Shown in pieces: positions 22,470-32,800 of a DNA stretch of 64,000 nucleotides. Under the pieces are notes generated by a model, which saw only the letters and a program-made list of their open reading frames with translations, was not told the DNA's origin and did no database searches. Location: NCBI GenBank assembly GCA_014338405.1, contig JTDE01000181.1, positions 3,193-67,192 of the forward strand. Direction: 5' to 3'. The first letter of the stretch is position 1. Every line of letters starts with the position of its first letter. The position numbers and the translations under genes are program-made. This DNA is from Paragonimus skrjabini miyazakii (lineage: Eukaryota; Platyhelminthes; Trematoda; Plagiorchiida; Troglotrematidae).

Positions 22470-24250
22470 AAAATGAAAGAAGTAGCTTTCTTCCAGCAGG
22501 ACAAAGGTCCTGGTATTGTTATCATGAACAAGGCTGAGTATGACTAAAATGAAGGGTATCCTTGAAGACGTCTCAGAATTTCACGAAGAATACGAATGAT
22601 AATAATATTTTGATCGGACAACCAATCTAAAGGAAGCGCCACTACGTGGGTATGTCTCTGAACTTCTGCATATGAAAATTATGCCAACCGGAACCCGCGC
22701 ACCACAGTTAAGAACCTCTCCAAAAAATACACTAGTATGGCATCCTATGAAGGCCAGTTCTGCCATAAACTACTCAACGTATCACAGAATTGGTAGATGA
22801 TTTGTAGACATCCTCCATCCGATTATTCAGATGTTCACTAACCATTGCGTAAAAGATTGTTATGAAATGACGCAAACTTTGGCAAACGCTTTGGTGACTC
22901 CATGTAGATGTATTTCGTCGATATTGATTCTCTATTTGCAAACGTTCCCTTCTGAAAAAAACAGTTGTCTTTTGTACGATTTTCTTCCTTGATGATAGTT
23001 ACTTCTCCATGTCTCAGTTAAAGAAATTGTGCTTATTTTCACGCAGAATATCCGTTTTTATTTGATTGGTAGTCCACTGGACCCAAATTTGCGGATACAT
23101 TTTTAGGAATGGTCGGTTTGTAACCATCTGACATTATAGGTCCTGCCAGCCTTTGCAAACGATTCGTAGGTTATATCTTGATTTTTATCACAGGTAGCCA
23201 TTTTATTTCGCTTTATAATTCCGTTCATCTTAGCTTTTCTGTTTCTCATGAGAAAGAAACAAACGAATGTTTGTTTTCTCTAGACATTTGATTAATTAAA
23301 AAGCAGGATTGCTCAATACAACGCTCAGTACAACGCGAGGCCAATTGGAGGGGACAGTATTTGCAGTTTTCCTGTTTTACGCTAACAACCCACAAACGAG
23401 ATCCGGTATGAACCCTGTTTCATAGAGCTCGAGAGATCTGCACCAATGACGGCTTGTAAGGAGAGCAGGGATTAAAGAAGGTGGTGTAGGCGAACGGATA
23501 TCCTGTAAATTTTATCGATATTCACAGTCTGAAAAGACTAATCAAGACTGCCCTGAGTATGCTACCAAAGGAACAGGTTTTTCTGAACATACATTCCGAA
23601 GATCACCGTACCACAACTGATGGTATTAAAGAATTACAATCTGCTCTAACTCGTACACATCTTGTGGCTGAACTGCGATTGCTACTCACAACTATGATTG
23701 CCGCTCAGCTTGTTCACAATTGTGACCTACCGAAATGTTCTATCTAACGTGTATTTTGTCAGTTCATTTGTGGTTGTGGTAACGTCTATATCGGCAGAAC
23801 AGATCGGCGCCTACGACAAAGATTTAAACACATGCCTGAGTGGCTGATGCGCGCCATGACGCAACTGGCATTGGCAACAGAACGATTGAGCCGAAACCCG
23901 ACTTCATCCACTCCAAAGCTCATCGTGGCCACGTTGTTGATCCCGCCAACTCGCTTCGCGTACTATTGCGCAATCGGAATCTTAAATTGCTTACTTTGTC
24001 CGGGTCATTGTTAATCAGCACTCGCTGTACGGCCCGATGTATGCATAAACCGTTGAAACATGCGGTATGCCGGTCCTGAAATTGACGACTGTCCTTGAGT
24101 TATGTAAGCCCAATCAACGACCGTTCCTAATGTTGTTGTTATTCGCACATTCGCGACTGAAGAGGGTAAATGAAATGTCTACATCATGCAACGTACGTCT
24201 TTCACCGTTATTGGTGAACTGGATCAACGGAACTCAGTGTTTTGAATACA
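22470..24250 (+). mobile_element. Penelope-like element: RT plus GIY-YIG endonuclease (degenerate)
   Basis: Read across several frames: QQDKGPGIVIMNKAEYD-like block (about 22495-22545, N-terminal RT), a VVDIDSLFANVPF-like motif A (about 22905-22955), GSPLDPNLRIHF (motif B remnant, about 23070-23105), HLSFSVSHEKETNECLFSLD (about 23225-23285), SIQRSVQREANWRGQYLQF (about 23313-23370), and FRTEEL-like linker up to the nuclease at about 23755-23850, where CGCGNVYIGRTDRRL is the GIY-YIG signature. Downstream at 24150-24230 is the family 3' end. No YxDD box is readable and many stops interrupt it. The RT-then-GIY-YIG order is diagnostic of endonuclease-bearing Penelope elements. This is the most complete copy here, but it is inactive. 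Confidence 0.87.
23755..23860 (+). pseudogene. GIY-YIG endonuclease domain of the Penelope element
   Basis: QFICGCGNVYIGRTDRRLRQ then RFKHMPEWLM. VYIG corresponds to the second half of GIY-YIG, the Arg of GRTDRR is the conserved active-site type Arg, and the CxC before it is typical of Penelope nucleases. A one-base problem follows MPEWLM: the downstream conserved stretch HRGHVVDPANSLRVLLRNRN reads in another frame. Confidence 0.85.
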
Positions 24251-24624
24251 AATTCAAGTCTGTTGTCCTAGTTTTTAAGTTTCCTTCCTGTAAAGCTACT
24301 TTGTAGAGTATTCGTCCATAATTATCGTTTACATATAATTAAAAATCAGTTAAATTGGCTATTATGTTCGGATGTACTGTTTCACAATTTAAGTCGGTCC
24401 ACACGACCTCAGTCCCTATCATACCATTTTTACTTAGGACTGTGGCCGCGCAATAAACGCAGACGTTTTCTATTCGTTCAGTACTGTTGAATATATCAGT
24501 ACATTTTGCTTTTTGTTGAAAAAATTCTGGGTCTCCGGAGCATTGATCGAGGACAAGCTATGTGACTGAAGCAACTAATCTGAGAACAGAAATATATCTG
24601 TCTTTATTTTCTGTGAGGCAGGAA
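24251..24624. other. Unannotated stretch between elements
   Basis: AT-rich; nothing recognised. Confidence 0.3.
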
Positions 24625-24845
24625 AATTGATTGGAAGTTCGCTTGACCTGACCATTTGTCTTTCTCTCAGACATGTAACCGCACGTCGGTCTAGTTTCTC
24701 AGCATGCTCTATGCAAGTTCCAAGTTATTGGACGGCGTTAGGAATTTCTTTGGTCAGTCGATCCCTGAATATGTGGGCCCTCGCTCTGAACTGGATTCCG
24801 ATGAGTTTCTCCGTGTCACTTTCGCCCGTGAACATCTGCTGACGT
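24625..24845 (-). CDS. Protein-like minus-strand segment, unrecognised
   Basis: The reverse strand reads QQMFTGESDTEKLIGIQFRA, then HIFRDRLTKEIPNAVQ, TAA, then LGTCIEHAEKLDRRAVTCLR. Charged, helix-like composition across about 70 codons with a single stop suggests former coding sequence, either from a retroelement leader or an exon. It lies just beyond the putative LTR of the Ty3 element at 25-27.8 kb. Confidence 0.2.
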
Positions 24846-24849
24846 AACT

Positions 24850-25125
24850 TCCGTCAAAGTGAACGAAAATTAACAGTAACATTTATTCCAGTTGTGCTGC
24901 AACCTACAGGCAGAGGACGTATCCAAAGATGTATGACGCAACACTTATCAATAATTTAAATACACTTGTTCTCCTTGTCCGACCGATTGTCTGTTGTTCC
25001 GAGATCTTTGAGTACGACGTTTACGTAACGGTCTGAAAGGAAAACAGATCAATTACATACAAACTACCAATTTAAATTTGATTCATGTGCACTTCCTAAT
25101 TTCGATCGCGCGCTACACAACTTCC
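24850..25125 (-). repeat. Putative 3' LTR of the second Ty3 element
   Basis: On the reverse strand a purine-rich run (AAAGAGGGAAG) near 25124-25136, after the integrase tail, is followed by TGTGTAGCGCGCGATCG. This fits a polypurine tract and an LTR start with TG. GGAATAAATG further on could supply a poly(A) signal. No second LTR copy is in the window to confirm it. Confidence 0.35.
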
Positions 25126-25289
25126 CTCTTTGCTAAGTACCATCTCCGGTGCCTCAACTATGTCTAGCTCGTTGGAAACCTCGATCTCCGACCAGACTTT
25201 GAGGACATCCGATGCGGCTTCACAAACTGTAGTCTGTTGTACGGCTTTAGTGGGCTAGGTGAACCACAATAGGCTGTCTGTCAGCTTCT

Positions 25290-26130
25290 ATCAATTCCCC
25301 TAATTTGACAGGTTGCCTCCGATAGTATTTGGTCGACATTGTACGGTACTTTCCATTGTTTGCGCATTTTGCTGGGATTCCAGGCTCGAAATCGTGTTGG
25401 GTAGTCGCATCCTTCTGCCAACCTTCAGGTTGGCCCCGAGTAATTTCTTATTGTGACAGTCCTTCTGATGTTTGTGAGGTGTTTCCAGATGCTGTCGTGC
25501 CACTTGAAAAGGTCTGCCGAAAGGCATCTAGCAGGCTGCTTACGAACTCTGTAACCGAAAGTCTCAGTTGCTAAGTAACTGGCAACCTGGCATCTATGGT
25601 ACTCCCACATCTCAGCCAGTCCACAAAAAATGTGGAGTATGATGAATCGGTTCATTCTTTCTATCTGTTCATCATCCTGCGGGTGGTAAGCCGTAGTTCA
25701 TGTTTCATCTATTTCTAGTGACCTACAAATTTCGCAAACCAATAAGTCCTCGAAACAGGTACCTTGATATGGATGGAGTTGGCCAGCAGCTCCATTAAGG
25801 CACACTTAATGGCTGACGATGGCTCTTACTAACGTCGCTACATCCATCTGTGTAAACGGGACTGCTTTGTGCCATTTGGTGATGCATTCTACCAGGACCA
25901 AGAAGTTGTTTTGGAGCTGTTGTGGGGTGTTTCAAACAACGGCCCTACAGTGTTGACGCTGGCAAACTCATTAGAGTATCCCGTAGTCACAACCTGTAGC
26001 GGCGCTCAACGTCCAACATGGGGGCCCTTGAAAGTACCGCATTTCTTGCATGATTTGGCAGAACGGACACGGACGAAAATCGTTGCCATGCGGCCCTCTC
26101 GAGATTGTCTATCCTCGCATGGCCGAAACT
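25290..26130 (-). pseudogene. Ty3 integrase, broken
   Basis: Zinc-finger remnant (RPCPFCQIMQE) near 26090-26060, core fragment LVLVECITKWHKAVPF near 25905-25860, then HPYQGTCFEDLLVCEICRSL near 25780-25725, where the usual DQG is YQG, so the second catalytic Asp is lost. Next AYHPQDDEQIERMNRF keeps the catalytic Glu. The C-terminal part reads HLETPHKHQKDCHNKKLLGA. Several frame changes are present. Confidence 0.82.
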
Positions 26131-26412
26131 GTAATGTAGGTTCGTTGATACGTTGTGTGCCATGGATTACGGAATTGCAGTCGTCCTCGTGTAAGTAGGT
26201 TCATACTGAACATACAGTATCTCTTCTCTCATCTTAAGGCGTTCCAGTAACGCCCAAAGGCAGTGGGACTCAGCCTTTTCCATTCATTTCTTTGTTCGAT
26301 GGTCTGTATCCACCATCCCGGCATCTTCTGTAAATTAATACAGTCTCGAGATCTGTTGCTTGGGCCTACTGCCAGTGACCATGTTCTGCACTGTGTTGAT
26401 CAGATGTACGCT

Positions 26413-26910
26413 TTAAGTGGTACGGGAGTTACAGTCACTTTGATTGCGCGCAGGACGTCTCGACAATGGGTCAGCATTGGGGTGTTGTTTACCGGGTTGG
26501 TGTTTGCATACGAAGTCATTATTTTGTAAACTTTCTGTCATCTGGCTGGCTGTCTCTCCGGGTCTTTGGAGTTTTGTAGCCAGCAAAAAGGTTGATGGTC
26601 GTGCACCGGGTAAAACTTTTGCCCGGAAGGTAATGCAGGAAGCGTCATACAGAGAGTACCCGTGCAAATATTTTTTTTTCGTCGTAAAATCATTCCTCTC
26701 ACACTTGCTCAAACACCGACTACCGTGTGCTGTCATTCGTTCTCTACCGTCTCGTCCTCGTCGCGACAGAATTGTTTCGATTGCGCTGTCACTTGCATTG
26801 GTGTCCAAAACAACTTCCCCAGCATTCTGTGACATACACGGATGAGCTAGTATTAGTACTGTACATAAAGGTTCCCGTAGTGACTTGAAGGCCTGGTTGC
26901 ACCTCTGTGT
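26413..26910 (-). pseudogene. Ty3 RNase H, broken
   Basis: QRCNQAFKSLREPLCTVLIL, then VVLDTNASDSAIETILSRRG (TDASD is TNASD), GSRCLSKCERNDFTTKKK, then a divergent middle where TDHxxLxWL is unreadable, then NNDFVCKHQPGKQHPNADPL ending in SRRPARNQSD. The end of the domain and its link to integrase are well preserved. Confidence 0.85.
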
Positions 26911-27093
26911 TCACATGAAGTCCTGACTGACTTGTAAAAGTCCGAATAGGAGGTAGAGGTGCGGGCAAAATCGACGATGAAGCACTAGTAATGGGGTGAA
27001 ATTTCGAGCAACAGTCTCAGCCAGTTCACATCCCTCGGCGTGGACCATGAATGGATTTGTTCTGTCCTTTTTAGAGCTGCGTTAATGCTTGAG

Positions 27094-27760
27094 TCAAAAA
27101 TTCGTTGCTCCGTGAATGTTACTTCCGTGAGCTGGAAGGGACACTTCGAGAGTTTCAGCTTCATACCAAATCAAACCGGACAGTCCAGCACACAAACCCA
27201 AACTGTGCATATGCACTTGTTCGGACCTATCGTGGACTATGACGTCATCCATGTTCACCAAGCATATTCTTGTGATGAGTTCATGGAGTGCTTCTTGCAT
27301 CAGGCGTTGAAATGGCAACGATGAGTCTGACAGTACAAAAGGGTATACATTTGAAATCATACAGTCCCAAAGGTACCGTAAAGGCCGTCCTAGCTCGATT
27401 GTCTTTTGCGACGTACACCATCCACTAACCCGGTGACAGACCTAACGTGTTGATATGTTTAACTCTGCTAAGTGAAGCGAATTGGCTGTCAATTCTTGGT
27501 AGTCAGAATGTGTCGTTTTGTCAGCCGATTGCACATGCTATAATTATTGAATTATCATAGGTCGCTGACTTTCTTTTTACCAATACTAAAAGGCCAGCTC
27601 ATGGAGAATTTGAGGGTTGGATCACATTGTTCTGTCGCATGTCATCAATCGTCCCACGTACATCTTCTTGGAAATGTGCAGGTCTTCTTCAGGAAGGTAC
27701 CTATCTAGAAGTTCATCCACTCATCAATTCCATATCTCAGACGTTTCGTGCGAACTAGTT
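27094..27760 (-). pseudogene. Ty3 reverse transcriptase, broken
   Basis: Conserved fingers VIQPSNSP, palm block LPRIDSQFASLS, RARTAFTVP, then SLPFQRLMQEALHEL and LVNMDDVIVHDRSEQVH. The YxDD box is NMDD: both Asp are kept, and the Tyr of the usual YxDD is Asn. At least three stops and a frame change separate the blocks. Confidence 0.85.
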
Positions 27761-28205
27761 TTGGTCCCTCCCAAGCGAACATACGTGGCCGACTTTTAAT
27801 TAATGACTTCAAGCATTCGACACTCCACAAGATGATAGAAACACCACACAATCGGATCATTTGGTCAATTTGGTGGTTCTCGTCGGAGAGGGCCTCAATG
27901 ACACAGAAGGATATTGTGCGCGCTTCCTGGTTTTGATTGCATGTTAAAATACTACTAGTAAAACGAGAGTAGTCATATCTTGGTTATGCGAAAAAGCTTA
28001 ATAAGGAACATATAGCAATGTGAGCTTAAAGTAAAAAAAGTAAGTAACACAAATCCCCCGTAGTTATTGAACTGCTTCCAGTAAAGTTCCATATTGTGCA
28101 CAAACAATTTTATGAAATTACTTGGCGGCCCGCAGCTCATCCCGTGGGTGTTCCCTTCACGAAAACAGATGGCTGCCATTTATTAAGCCTTTAGGTTTTT
28201 TGCTT
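27595..28205 (+). repeat. Inverted repeat, left arm (611 bp)
   Basis: Reverse-complement match to 29236-29846 with arms of equal length and no gap that I can see; every segment compared is identical. The outer end (CAGCTC...) lies within the Ty3 RT fingers, and the inner end is GGTTTTTTGCTT. The arm carries RT fingers sequence at its outer end. The rest is unassigned, including an open frame at 27973-28179 (minus) with no known domain. Confidence 0.95.
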
Positions 28206-29235
28206 AAATTTTGGCCTACATCTTTCTAATACCTGGTTAATTTTACACGATTACGTCATTCGCAAATGACGGATTATAAACAATAATCTTGTTCACGGAA
28301 AATTCGCTAGCATTAATTTTGTCGGGATTTTCATTCAACGGTTTTCTATTTCCATTGTTCAGGCCTTCTCGTGTTGGCTTGCTTGTTCTTCACAAAGCAC
28401 AAATAATTCAGTTCTTCACACTTTTCAAGAACAACGGGTAGTCTGAAGTGTCGTCCTCTAGTTGAAAAACGACTTTTTCGCATCTCTTTCTTCAGTAGCA
28501 TCATGATTACAATCTTTATTGCAAAGCGAATTGCTATTACACTTGACTCTAGATAAACCACTCTGTTCCAAAGATCTATCTGTCACTAATATGGATCAGA
28601 CAGTATCCGATGGCCAGACGAACAGTCGCTTCAGAGATGTACGTCAAACGTCCCGAATAGAAATCGCCACCTAGCCAATTATACTCGTTCGTGATCCGAT
28701 AGTCTGAGACCGGTTGAGTCAATCGTTTACCCCATGAGTTGCAGTCATTATGTGTGAAACTTTTATTCAAAGTTTTCGCAAAATGTCTTGCAATGTACCT
28801 ACTAGTCCAACTTCGGATTTTAGAAAATTTACCCTACATGCAAGAATTAAAAAATGCCAGTAGTATAACGTAAGATGTCACGTAAACGAAACTGTCATTC
28901 GAGGCTCAGATTTTGCTGTAACAAAATTATTATAATAAATCTCTAGCTAGCGAGCATAAAAAAGTGGTACAGAATGAGAATGTACAAGATCCAAAGGTGA
29001 GCTTAAAATGAAACAATATGAACCAGCTAGGGAAAATTTTATTGATAGTTCACATAGTTTTGAGTGGCAATAGTTGAGAAGGAGCGAATTTTAAAAACTT
29101 TTTTCAACTAGTTTAGACAAACAGGGTTGTTGACGAGAAACATCACACTGAACAGTAACAGTGAAAGAAAATAGAAGCTTTCTGAGAAAAATAGAAGTTT
29201 GCAAAAAAAGACAAATTGAATGTTATTTCTTCTGA
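28206..29235. other. Spacer of the inverted repeat
   Basis: About 1.03 kb of unique AT-rich sequence between the arms. ORFs at 28346-28561 and 28576-28770 have no recognisable content. Confidence 0.6.
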
Positions 29236-29846
29236 AAGCAAAAAACCTAAAGGCTTAATAAATGGCAGCCATCTGTTTTCGTGAAGGGAACACCCACGGG
29301 ATGAGCTGCGGGCCGCCAAGTAATTTCATAAAATTGTTTGTGCACAATATGGAACTTTACTGGAAGCAGTTCAATAACTACGGGGGATTTGTGTTACTTA
29401 CTTTTTTTACTTTAAGCTCACATTGCTATATGTTCCTTATTAAGCTTTTTCGCATAACCAAGATATGACTACTCTCGTTTTACTAGTAGTATTTTAACAT
29501 GCAATCAAAACCAGGAAGCGCGCACAATATCCTTCTGTGTCATTGAGGCCCTCTCCGACGAGAACCACCAAATTGACCAAATGATCCGATTGTGTGGTGT
29601 TTCTATCATCTTGTGGAGTGTCGAATGCTTGAAGTCATTAATTAAAAGTCGGCCACGTATGTTCGCTTGGGAGGGACCAAAACTAGTTCGCACGAAACGT
29701 CTGAGATATGGAATTGATGAGTGGATGAACTTCTAGATAGGTACCTTCCTGAAGAAGACCTGCACATTTCCAAGAAGATGTACGTGGGACGATTGATGAC
29801 ATGCGACAGAACAATGTGATCCAACCCTCAAATTCTCTGTGAGCTG
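29236..29846 (-). repeat. Inverted repeat, right arm (611 bp)
   Basis: Mirror of 27595-28205. Homology to the Ty3 RT fingers stops abruptly at 29846, whereas the left arm continues into the rest of the Ty3 element, so the right arm holds a truncated duplicate. Confidence 0.95.
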
Positions 29847-32800
29847 ACCCTTTTATACTGTTAATGGATGATCGTTTGTAGAGACATTAGTTATTAGGAT
29901 ATCGTTTAACTAATCTTGAGCTAGATTTCTACCTTTGTTCAAACAGGTCGTGTTTGTCCGTTGTGAGTGATTCGACTAATTTATTCACTTACAGGACACC
30001 CAATTGGTAACTGTTTGGTTTTGGTTTTATGAAAGCCACTTTCAGAGATAAAATGAAAGGACAGTAAATCGGGAGCTAGAGAAGTTCTGCTAGATATCCA
30101 TTAACGTCTTCGATTCACATATGTGATTTCTTCTTTACACTCAATCGAGTTTTCACGTAACACTGCAGATAGTACCAGTGCTTACATTTGGTTGGCTTAA
30201 GATGAAACAGATTTGCACACGCCCTGTTTTACTTTTCTTGACGATAGTGTTCCAAAGTAAATGGCTACGAGTTAATTGTTGGTTTTCCTAATCTTTGATA
30301 GCAAGCTGGTTTTTAGAAGAACGTTACTTGATGATGCCACTCAATTGCCAATTTCGGTATTATGATTGGTATATGTGGTAGTTCGGGTGGTCGTTGGTGT
30401 GGACACATTTGTATAACCGTTTGTTTAGTTTTTCTATTGTAAATGTTTCTTCTCATTTACGCTGTCACATAACTTCTGTGGATTAGTGTTAGTTGTCACT
30501 TCGCTCCATGGCGACGTTTTTATAAGAACTTCCCAAGCACGTCGTGTTTTTCTGTTGACATTATGCTCCGGCATGCTTTCTATCTTTTTCAACAATTATT
30601 ATTTTAGCAAGCACCTACTTTATGCAGCACATAATTGGTGGCATTCCATCTACTGTCCGTTCTTAAGCAGAGCGCTCGGATGCATAAACATTTGAAGACT
30701 CAAAAAACTTGTGCGAACTAATGTTTCTGAAATCTGAGACAAGATTATCGAGTGTTTTCAGTAGATAAGCGTGTAGTGCGTTTACCTATTCTTCGATGTC
30801 AACAACATCATTGAATTATTTAAGGGAAAATGCATCCGTCTTGGCTGATGGTGCGGTTTTAGTTATATATCACGGGCGTAGTTCTACGGATTAAGTGTTT
30901 TATCTTCCACCCTAAAATACGTTTTTCACAACGCGTAATTTTAACATCATGTAAATAGCATTCCGACTCATTTCACAATATTTCGTGTTCATTTTAGCCA
31001 ACGGTCTGGAAGATGTTTGACATTATGCTCCACTTAGTTCTAGCTTTTTCCACTCATGGCCAGCTTGCACGTATAATTCATCGCAAAATTCATCAGTGTC
31101 GTATTTGTAAGCTTTTATCCGACTAGCAATGCGATTTTCTGGTTGTAGGGAACCTTCTTCGGAGTATCAAAAAAGGCTGCCTTCACCTCTATCCTAAAGA
31201 ACGGCCACCAATCTTCTCATTGCCTTTATGGCTAATTCAGTGGCTAGAAAGATGGACGTATCACACACAGCTCATTAATTCATTCAAATGTCGGCTATTT
31301 CTGGGCAACTAATGACTTTTGCGTATGAGATGTAAAAATTGAGGTAATTATTCCCTTATCATCAACGGGTTTGGTTGATGTTACTAGTTAGAACATTTCC
31401 ACAACATAGGCAGAAAAATGTTTGCAAAACGGTAAACATCGTATGGTAGAATTCGAATTCTATTCCCTTTACCATTGGTTATATATTCGCTCTAAGTATA
31501 GTGCAGCTAACATGGAATTATCCGCGACAAATATTTCACTACACTATACATACTAGTTTAGTTAAGGAGCCTGAAATTTATACTCCTAGTGAAATATAAG
31601 TTTACTGGATACCAGTAACTAGTTAGCAAAACAAACTTCGTCATAGAAAACACATAAATGTAAAAAATGGAATTAGAACACAACCTATAAACATATATTG
31701 CGTTGAGTTTAAAGCAGTTGAGTAGACTCAATGGGTTGTTTGCATAACAAACATAAGATTTGTTGCTGAGACACTCATAAAGCTGTTAGGAAAAAAAGCA
31801 AAAATTTCAAACCGAACTCGCATTGCACGCAGTCGGACAAAGTTTGAACGTACCAGACATATTGAACTGAAAATAATCAGTGAACAGTTTTTAAACATAA
31901 ACTACCAAAGAAATTATGCAAAGCCGGTTATGTGTGCTGATACTTGCTACTCTGTGGGTGAACATCCACAGTGCTGTGAGCTTTGTTTGTAGCGAACATG
32001 AAAGCTAGTGTATTTACACCAAGGTAAGTTGTTAAATTAGTATTTTTATCTCACTTCTGTCGACATCTGTGAAACATAATTCAAAAGCAATTACACTGAC
32101 CGAAACACCGCGTGACTTAAACAATAACAAGTTTATGACATATTCGAGTAACTGAAAAGCACATGGTGAGATAAGGACACAGGGTGATGAAAGTGTACCG
32201 AGTAGTTTCATGTTATTCTTGTCTGTCTCCACTGAAGCATATGATTGTGTCCGCAACAGCTTCTAATCTGAACACAATATTTCATAACTAAAGGAAACAA
32301 TTGTTATTCACTTAGGTAACTCGTTGTTATTATTTTACAAACTCGGATTTTAAAAAAGGCAACAGGTGATTCATTGAAACAGTTAATCTGAAACTTGTTA
32401 AGTGAGACGAAGACAGAACATACAAAAGTAGACAGATAAAGGGTGGAGCAGTCATTATTAAATGGAAGACATCTGATGGATGACTCCAGTTCTGAAAAGT
32501 CTACCCAATTTATTCGATCCCTGTTCTGACAATTGGTTATTCGATATAATTCTGGTCGGTGTCTGTATGATCACGCCTGAACTGCTTGTGTGACCTCTGT
32601 TCACAAAGACGACTTTAGTTTGCCATTACGTATTACCACATTTTGTTGCCACGTTTAATTCAGTAGGTCTTGTCAGATAGTTCAAGTCCAAAAAGTGATC
32701 TGTTTTTGGTGAGCATAACTGCTTGCTAGTTGCGCCGGGTTAAAAAACAAGAAACGCAAAGTCGTTCATGCGTGTAGACACCTATATGGACGTTTTCTAT

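Larger units (their letters stand above)
25126..27760 (-). mobile_element. Second Ty3-type retrotransposon (RT, RNase H, integrase), degenerate
   Basis: The minus strand carries an ordered Ty3 pol. RT: RGTIDDMRQNNVIQPSNSP at about 27655-27600, LPRIDSQFASLSRVKHI at about 27510-27460, NMDD active-site variant near 27240. RNase H at about 26910-26413. Integrase at about 26130-25290. A putative polypurine tract and LTR follow. Stops and frameshifts are frequent. Its 5' end runs into an inverted repeat arm at 27595 and beyond. The element is truncated and inactive, and its sequence differs clearly from the Ty3 copy at 12-13.9 kb. Confidence 0.88.

Noticed and set aside
26444..26845. 133-codon plus-strand ORF
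   Set aside because: Antisense of the Ty3 RNase H.
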